This document shows positions 60,600 through 64,000 of a stretch of 64,000 nucleotides of DNA, in pieces. Numbering within the stretch: position 1 is the first letter of the stretch; each line of letters begins with the position of its first letter. The notes beneath the pieces were generated by a model, which was not told the origin of the DNA, did no database searches, and saw only the letters and a list, made by a program, of their open reading frames with translations. Origin of the DNA: Cetobacterium sp050033475 (GTDB taxonomy: Bacteria; Fusobacteriota; Fusobacteriia; Fusobacteriales; Fusobacteriaceae); contig NZ_CP188319.1 of the NCBI RefSeq assembly GCF_050033475.1, positions 1,488,001 to 1,552,000 of the forward strand, in the 5' to 3' direction. The position numbers and the translations under genes are program-made.

Positions 60600-62006
60600 T
60601 TATATATCTAAATTAAAATAATTTTTGCTGTTTTCAAAGGATATTTCCCTTACCATATTTCCTAAAATTTCCATGTCATATGGCACCTCTCCATCCTCTA
60701 CCCAAGTTCCAATTAAGTTACAAAGTATTCTTCTAAAATACTCATGTCTTGTGTAGGAAAGGAAACTTCTCGAATCTGTTAACATTCCCACAAATCTTCT
60801 TAGAAGACCCAGTTGTGAAAGAGCTGTCATTTGACGAATCATTCCATCCTTTTGATCATTGAACCACCAACCAGAACCAAATTGAATTTTTCCAGGAACT
60901 TCACTTCCTTGGAAGTTTCCAATCATTGTTCCTAAAAGTTCATTGTCCTTTGGATTTAAACAGTAAAGAATTGTCTTAGGAAGTTTTCCCTCAATATCTA
61001 AACCATTTAATAATTTTGAAAGAGCTTCTCCGTAGTTGTAATCTGATATGGAATCAAATCCAATATCTCCTCCAAGTTTTTGGAACATTCTTCCATTGTT
61101 GTTTCTCATGGCTCCCATGTGAATTTGCATTCCCAAATTATATTTATGATAAATTTTTCCAAGATCTAGGAAAAGTTTTGTTTTGTAGATTTCAATCTCT
61201 TCCTCAGAAAGTAATTCTCCATTTAATTTCTTAGAAAAAATATTTTCTATTTTATTTTCAATGTCTTCTCTATAGAATGGCTTTTCTATACTGTGGTCAG
61301 TTACAACACATCCCATCTCAGTAAAAAATTCCACTCTCTTTTCTAAAACTTCAATTAATTTTTTATAGGAATCTATTCCTTCCTTAGAAATTCCCTGAAG
61401 TTTTTCTAACCATAGAAGATAATCATTTTTCTCTATGAATAGTGCTCTGTCAGGTCTAAAGGTTGGAAGAACTTTAACAGTAAAACTTTTATCCTCAGCT
61501 ATTTCTCTGTGATACTCTAAAGTATCGGCTGGATCATCTGTGGTACAAAGAGCTTTTACATTGGATCTTTCAATTAATCTTCTTGGTTTAAAGTCCTCTC
61601 CTTGTAAAAGTTCATTGGCTTTTTTCCAAATGCTTTCTGCTGTTTTTCTACTTAAAACTTCCTCAATACCAAAGTATCTTTTAAGTTCTAAATGTGACCA
61701 GTGGAACAATGGATTTCCATAGGCATATTCCATAGTTTCTGCAAAGGCTAAAAACTTTTCATAGTCACTGGCATTTCCTGTTATATATTTTTCATCCACT
61801 CCATTGGATCTCATGGCTCTCCATTTATAGTGATCTCCATATAACCAAATTTGTGTTAAGTTTTCATATGATTTATTTTCTGCTATTTCCTTTGGGCTTA
61901 AATGACAGTGATAATCAAATATCGGCATTTTTTCCCCATGGTTGAAATATAATTCCTTGGCAACTTCATTTTTCAGTAAGAAATCTGAATCCATAAATTT
62001 TTTCAT
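60600..62006 (-). CDS. uxaC: Glucuronate isomerase
   Basis: Start chosen at ATG 62006, five bases after GGAGG; the ATG at 62045 overlaps the operator and start site of transcription. 468 residues. PIFDYHCHLSPKEIAENK, the metal-binding His pair in the barrel start, CTTDDPADTLEYH, QIHMGAMRNNN, FGSGWWFNDQKDGM and GMLTDSRSFLSY match UxaC. It isomerises glucuronate to fructuronate (or galacturonate to tagaturonate). First gene of the eight-gene operon uxaC-uxuA-uxuB-dctP-dctQ-dctM-kdgA-kdgK. Confidence 0.96.
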   Translation of the reverse strand: MKKFMDSDFLLKNEVAKELYFNHGEKMPIFDYHCHLSPKEIAENKSYENLTQIWLYGDHYKWRAMRSNGVDEKYITGNASDYEKFLAFAETMEYAYGNPLFHWSHLELKRYFGIEEVLSRKTAESIWKKANELLQGEDFKPRRLIERSNVKALCTTDDPADTLEYHREIAEDKSFTVKVLPTFRPDRALFIEKNDYLLWLEKLQGISKEGIDSYKKLIEVLEKRVEFFTEMGCVVTDHSIEKPFYREDIENKIENIFSKKLNGELLSEEEIEIYKTKLFLDLGKIYHKYNLGMQIHMGAMRNNNGRMFQKLGGDIGFDSISDYNYGEALSKLLNGLDIEGKLPKTILYCLNPKDNELLGTMIGNFQGSEVPGKIQFGSGWWFNDQKDGMIRQMTALSQLGLLRRFVGMLTDSRSFLSYTRHEYFRRILCNLIGTWVEDGEVPYDMEILGNMVREISFENSKNYFNLDI

Positions 62007-62025
62007 ATATTGTCCTCCAACCTGA

Positions 62026-62045
62026 TTTGTATTAGTTGTATACAA
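62026..62045. promoter_or_regulatory. Operator-like dyad at the uxaC start site
   Basis: TTTGTATTAGTTGTATACAA, containing the palindrome TTGTATACAA (62036-62045), lies 3 bases from the -10 box and so covers the transcription start. The form fits GntR-family sites; a GntR gene is at the window end. Confidence 0.6.
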
Positions 62046-62047
62046 GC

Positions 62048-62076
62048 ATAGTAGTCTAAAAGTTGAAAGTTGTCAA
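62048..62076 (-). promoter_or_regulatory. Promoter of the glucuronate operon
   Basis: Minus strand TTGACA (62071-62076), 17 bases, TACTAT (62048-62053). Confidence 0.8.
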
Positions 62077-62197
62077 ACAGTTTTTTGCACATATTTCAGA
62101 CAACTTTTGCTAATTTCAGAAATAAAACATTGAATAAAAACAAATAAGTCCTTATTTTATCTTATTTCTCAATTGTTGACATTTAATTGTCAAACAG
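62066..62197. promoter_or_regulatory. Repeats in the uxaC/ketopantoate-reductase divergent spacer
   Basis: TTGTCAAACAG occurs at 62070-62080 and 62187-62197. AAAGTTGTC (62066-62074) is inverted at 62099-62107, and TTGACA/TGTCAA flank TTTAAT at 62176-62193. They may be regulator sites shared by the divergent genes. Confidence 0.4.
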
Positions 62198-62281
62198 CAT
62201 TTTTCTATTTTAGTACTTTAAAAAAAATTTCTTTGTGATAAAATTAATTTAGAAATTTTTAAAATAAAGGAGATATAAAAA

Positions 62282-63211
62282 ATGAAAATCACCATAGTTG
62301 GAGCAGGGGCCATGGGTTCCCGTTTCGGTTATATGTTAAAAAAAGCCAATCATCAGGTGGAACTTGTTGATACCTGGGAACCCCATGTGAAAATTATTCA
62401 AGAGAAGGGACTTCTTGTTTCTCAAGATGATAAAAATATTCAAGTTTTTATCCCAGCCTATTTCCCTCAAGAGGTAAAGAATATTCCAGAACTTATAATT
62501 CTTTTTACGAAATCCATGGCTTTAGAATCTACTCTTCAATCTGTAAAAAATATTTTAGGACCTGAGACTAAAGTTCTATGTTTACTAAATGGTTTAGGAC
62601 ATTTGGAAGTTTTGGAAAAATATATTTCTAGAAAAAATATTTTCATGGGTGTCACCCTATGGACAGCTGGTCTTTTAGGCCCTGGCCATGTAAATCTTAC
62701 AGGTACAGGTTCCCTAGAAATTGAAAATATAGATCCTCTAGAAACAAAAGAAGGGAAACTTATAGTTGAAGCTTTGAATAAAGCCGATCTCAATTGCACT
62801 CTTTCAACCAATGTAACTGAATCTATTTGGAAAAAAGCCTGTGTCAACGGTGCTCTCAATGGAACTTGCACCTTATTAGAATGTAATATTAAGGAATTTG
62901 GAGGATTAGAAGGATCAGGAACTTTAATCAGAGAAATTATTAAAGAGTTTAGAGAAGTGGGGAAAGTTCATAGAGTGAATTTAAATGTTGAAAATATTGC
63001 TCAGGAAATTGAAGGTATTTATTCCCCAGAAAAAGCTGGAGATCACTATCCTTCAATGTATCAGGATCTAATTCAAAATCATAGACTTACAGAAATTGAT
63101 TATATAAATGGATATGTTGCCAAGGAAGGAAAGACTCACAATATTCCTACTCCCTATAATTCTTTCTTAACTTTGCTTATACACAGTAAGGAACAATTGT
63201 TAGTAAAATAA
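62282..63211 (+). CDS. 2-dehydropantoate 2-reductase family protein
   Basis: 309 residues. ITIVGAGAMGSRFGYML (NADP-binding), ILFTKSMALESTL with the conserved Lys region, LLNGLGHLEVLEKYI and WKKACVNGALNGTCTLLEC with the catalytic Lys match PanE/ApbA. The classical role is pantothenate synthesis, yet the divergent position next to the glucuronate operon leaves room for another 2-oxoacid reduction. AAAGGAG ribosome site; followed by a terminator. Confidence 0.87.
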   Translation: MKITIVGAGAMGSRFGYMLKKANHQVELVDTWEPHVKIIQEKGLLVSQDDKNIQVFIPAYFPQEVKNIPELIILFTKSMALESTLQSVKNILGPETKVLCLLNGLGHLEVLEKYISRKNIFMGVTLWTAGLLGPGHVNLTGTGSLEIENIDPLETKEGKLIVEALNKADLNCTLSTNVTESIWKKACVNGALNGTCTLLECNIKEFGGLEGSGTLIREIIKEFREVGKVHRVNLNVENIAQEIEGIYSPEKAGDHYPSMYQDLIQNHRLTEIDYINGYVAKEGKTHNIPTPYNSFLTLLIHSKEQLLVK

Positions 63212-63271
63212 AGCATAATCAAAATATAGACGACACTATAGGTGGATATATAGCAAAATTTCTTTGCAAAA

Positions 63272-63305
63272 AAAAATAGGAGAGTGTGCAACCTCTCCTA
63301 TTTTT
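63272..63305. terminator. Bidirectional terminator
   Basis: AAAAATAGGAGAG pairs perfectly with CTCTCCTATTTTT across TGTGCAAC. A TGATGA/TCATCA inverted repeat follows at 63321-63337. Confidence 0.9.
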
Positions 63306-63394
63306 ATGCCTTGATAAATATGATGATTATGTCATCACAGCTTATATTAAAATTATAACTAATTTAAAAAACAAAGTCAACTAAGAACAATTAA

Positions 63395-64000
63395 TTATTT
63401 AAAATAAGTACAATACTTTTCTCTATATTTTTCAATAACTTCTTTGTAATTTAATAAATGTTCTTCAACTAACCTATCTACCTTATCAACATCTCTATTT
63501 TTTATAACATTTAAAATTTCTATATGTTGATTTAAAGTTGCTTCTATATTTGTTTTTTCTAAAGCATCAATAAGTCTCAATCTATCATAGTGGGTAGATA
63601 ATCTTTTTATGGCCTTCCAAATATTTTTCTTATTATATCTATCAAAAAGTATTGTATGGAACTCATTATCTAAGGAAAAAAATTCATGTAAATTATGACT
63701 GAAACTTAAACTTATTTTTTGATATTCAATATTTTTTTCCAATTGATTTATAAGTTCCCCATTATTTTCATCTCTACAGGCTAATTTTAAAATTTTTCTC
63801 TCGCAGGTTTCTCTTAAAAAAATAGCCTCTTCAACTAAAGTTAAATCTATTTTAGAAATAAAAGTTCCCTTCTGAGGAAAAACTTCCAACAATTTTTCCT
63901 CAATCAATTGAACTATAGCTTCCCTAAGTGGAGTTCTACTTACATTCAATTCTCTACTTAAATCTATTTCTCCAATGGCCTCCCCTGGCTCTAAATTTAA
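63395..64000 (-). CDS. GntR-family regulator, FCD (FadR) subfamily (5' end cut by window edge)
   Basis: The frame runs off the window at base 64000; the upstream residues LNLEPGEAIGEIDLSREL continue the winged-helix domain, so the TTG at 63949 is not the start. VSRTPLREAIVQLIEEKLLEV is the recognition helix and FISKIDL the wing end. The FCD domain has FLRETCER, LDNEFHTILFD and NQHIEILNVIKNRD with metal-binding Asp/His positions. It may control the glucuronate operon through TTGTATACAA-type sites, by proximity and site type only. Confidence 0.88.
   Translation of the reverse strand, partial: LNLEPGEAIGEIDLSRELNVSRTPLREAIVQLIEEKLLEVFPQKGTFISKIDLTLVEEAIFLRETCERKILKLACRDENNGELINQLEKNIEYQKISLSFSHNLHEFFSLDNEFHTILFDRYNKKNIWKAIKRLSTHYDRLRLIDALEKTNIEATLNQHIEILNVIKNRDVDKVDRLVEEHLLNYKEVIEKYREKYCTYFK

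Noticed and set aside
1..64000. CRISPR array, prophage, insertion sequence or rRNA
   Set aside because: No regularly spaced repeats, transposase genes, phage structural genes or rRNA sequences were found on reading the window.

Overview
The window looks like chromosomal DNA from a low-GC, anaerobic, Gram-negative-type bacterium, most probably a member of the Fusobacteriota (Fusobacterium, Cetobacterium, Ilyobacter or Propionigenium relatives). The reasons are very AT-rich spacers and AT-ending codons, strong GGAGG ribosome sites, an anaerobic sulfite reductase, outer-membrane beta-barrels and a TonB receptor, and low-GC core enzymes. The species cannot be named from this sequence.

Layout. 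1-5.3 kb: end of a sulfite reductase operon (asrA fragment, asrC), a CysZ/EI24 membrane protein, an L,D-transpeptidase-like protein, endonuclease IV and a nitroreductase. 5.4-7.2 kb: an RsuA pseudouridine synthase and a tyrosine recombinase, followed by a nested inverted-repeat region that could be a recombination site. 7.3-9.6 kb: a self-contained two-gene ATPase/TOPRIM module with its own promoter, probably anti-phage. 9.6-20.8 kb: a CGAxxG redox protein, an encapsulin with its encapsulated ferritin, nagBA, nnrD, a RpiR-type regulator, radical SAM proteins and queH, an orphan solute-binding protein and a DJ-1 protein. 20.9-23.1 kb: tRNA-Leu(GAG), HU and a FAD oxidoreductase. 23.2-26.9 kb: a metal-chelate binding protein and TonB receptor behind a Fur-like box. 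27-34.2 kb: a secreted GH2 beta-galactosidase with a carbohydrate-binding tail, a MATE exporter and a two-component system. 34.3-38 kb: a very AT-rich accessory island with HsdS-like, HsdM-like and unknown proteins. 38-46.8 kb: K+ channel, MgtE with an unusual leader, a glucose-type PTS permease, a YfcC transporter, a methyltransferase, an NhaC antiporter and a PTS-IIA/CBS fusion. 46.9-50.1 kb: two outer-membrane barrels and a secreted LprI-like protein. 50.2-53.1 kb: aldolase-mtnA-mtnK, matching the DHAP shunt for methylthioribose or 5-deoxyribose. 53.4-62 kb: a complete glucuronate operon with its own TRAP transporter. 62.3-64 kb: a ketopantoate-reductase-type enzyme and a truncated GntR regulator.

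How the parts work together. The glucuronate operon takes hexuronate from a TRAP transporter through UxaC, UxuB, UxuA, KdgK and KdgA to pyruvate and glyceraldehyde-3-phosphate. A 20-bp dyad at its start site recurs at the PTS permease promoter, which suggests shared control, perhaps by the GntR protein at the window end. The secreted beta-galactosidase, NagBA and glucuronate genes point to use of host or plant glycans.

The observations most worth following are: (1) the mgtE leader, with a 17-codon reading frame whose stop codon lies inside one of two mutually exclusive hairpins controlling the mgtE ribosome site, which resembles a leader-peptide Mg2+ sensor; (2) the island at 34.3-38 kb, with an apparently catalytically degenerate HsdM-like protein and a half-size HsdS; and (3) the ATPase/TOPRIM module with a hairpin at the 5' end of its transcript, next to a tyrosine recombinase and a dif-shaped site.
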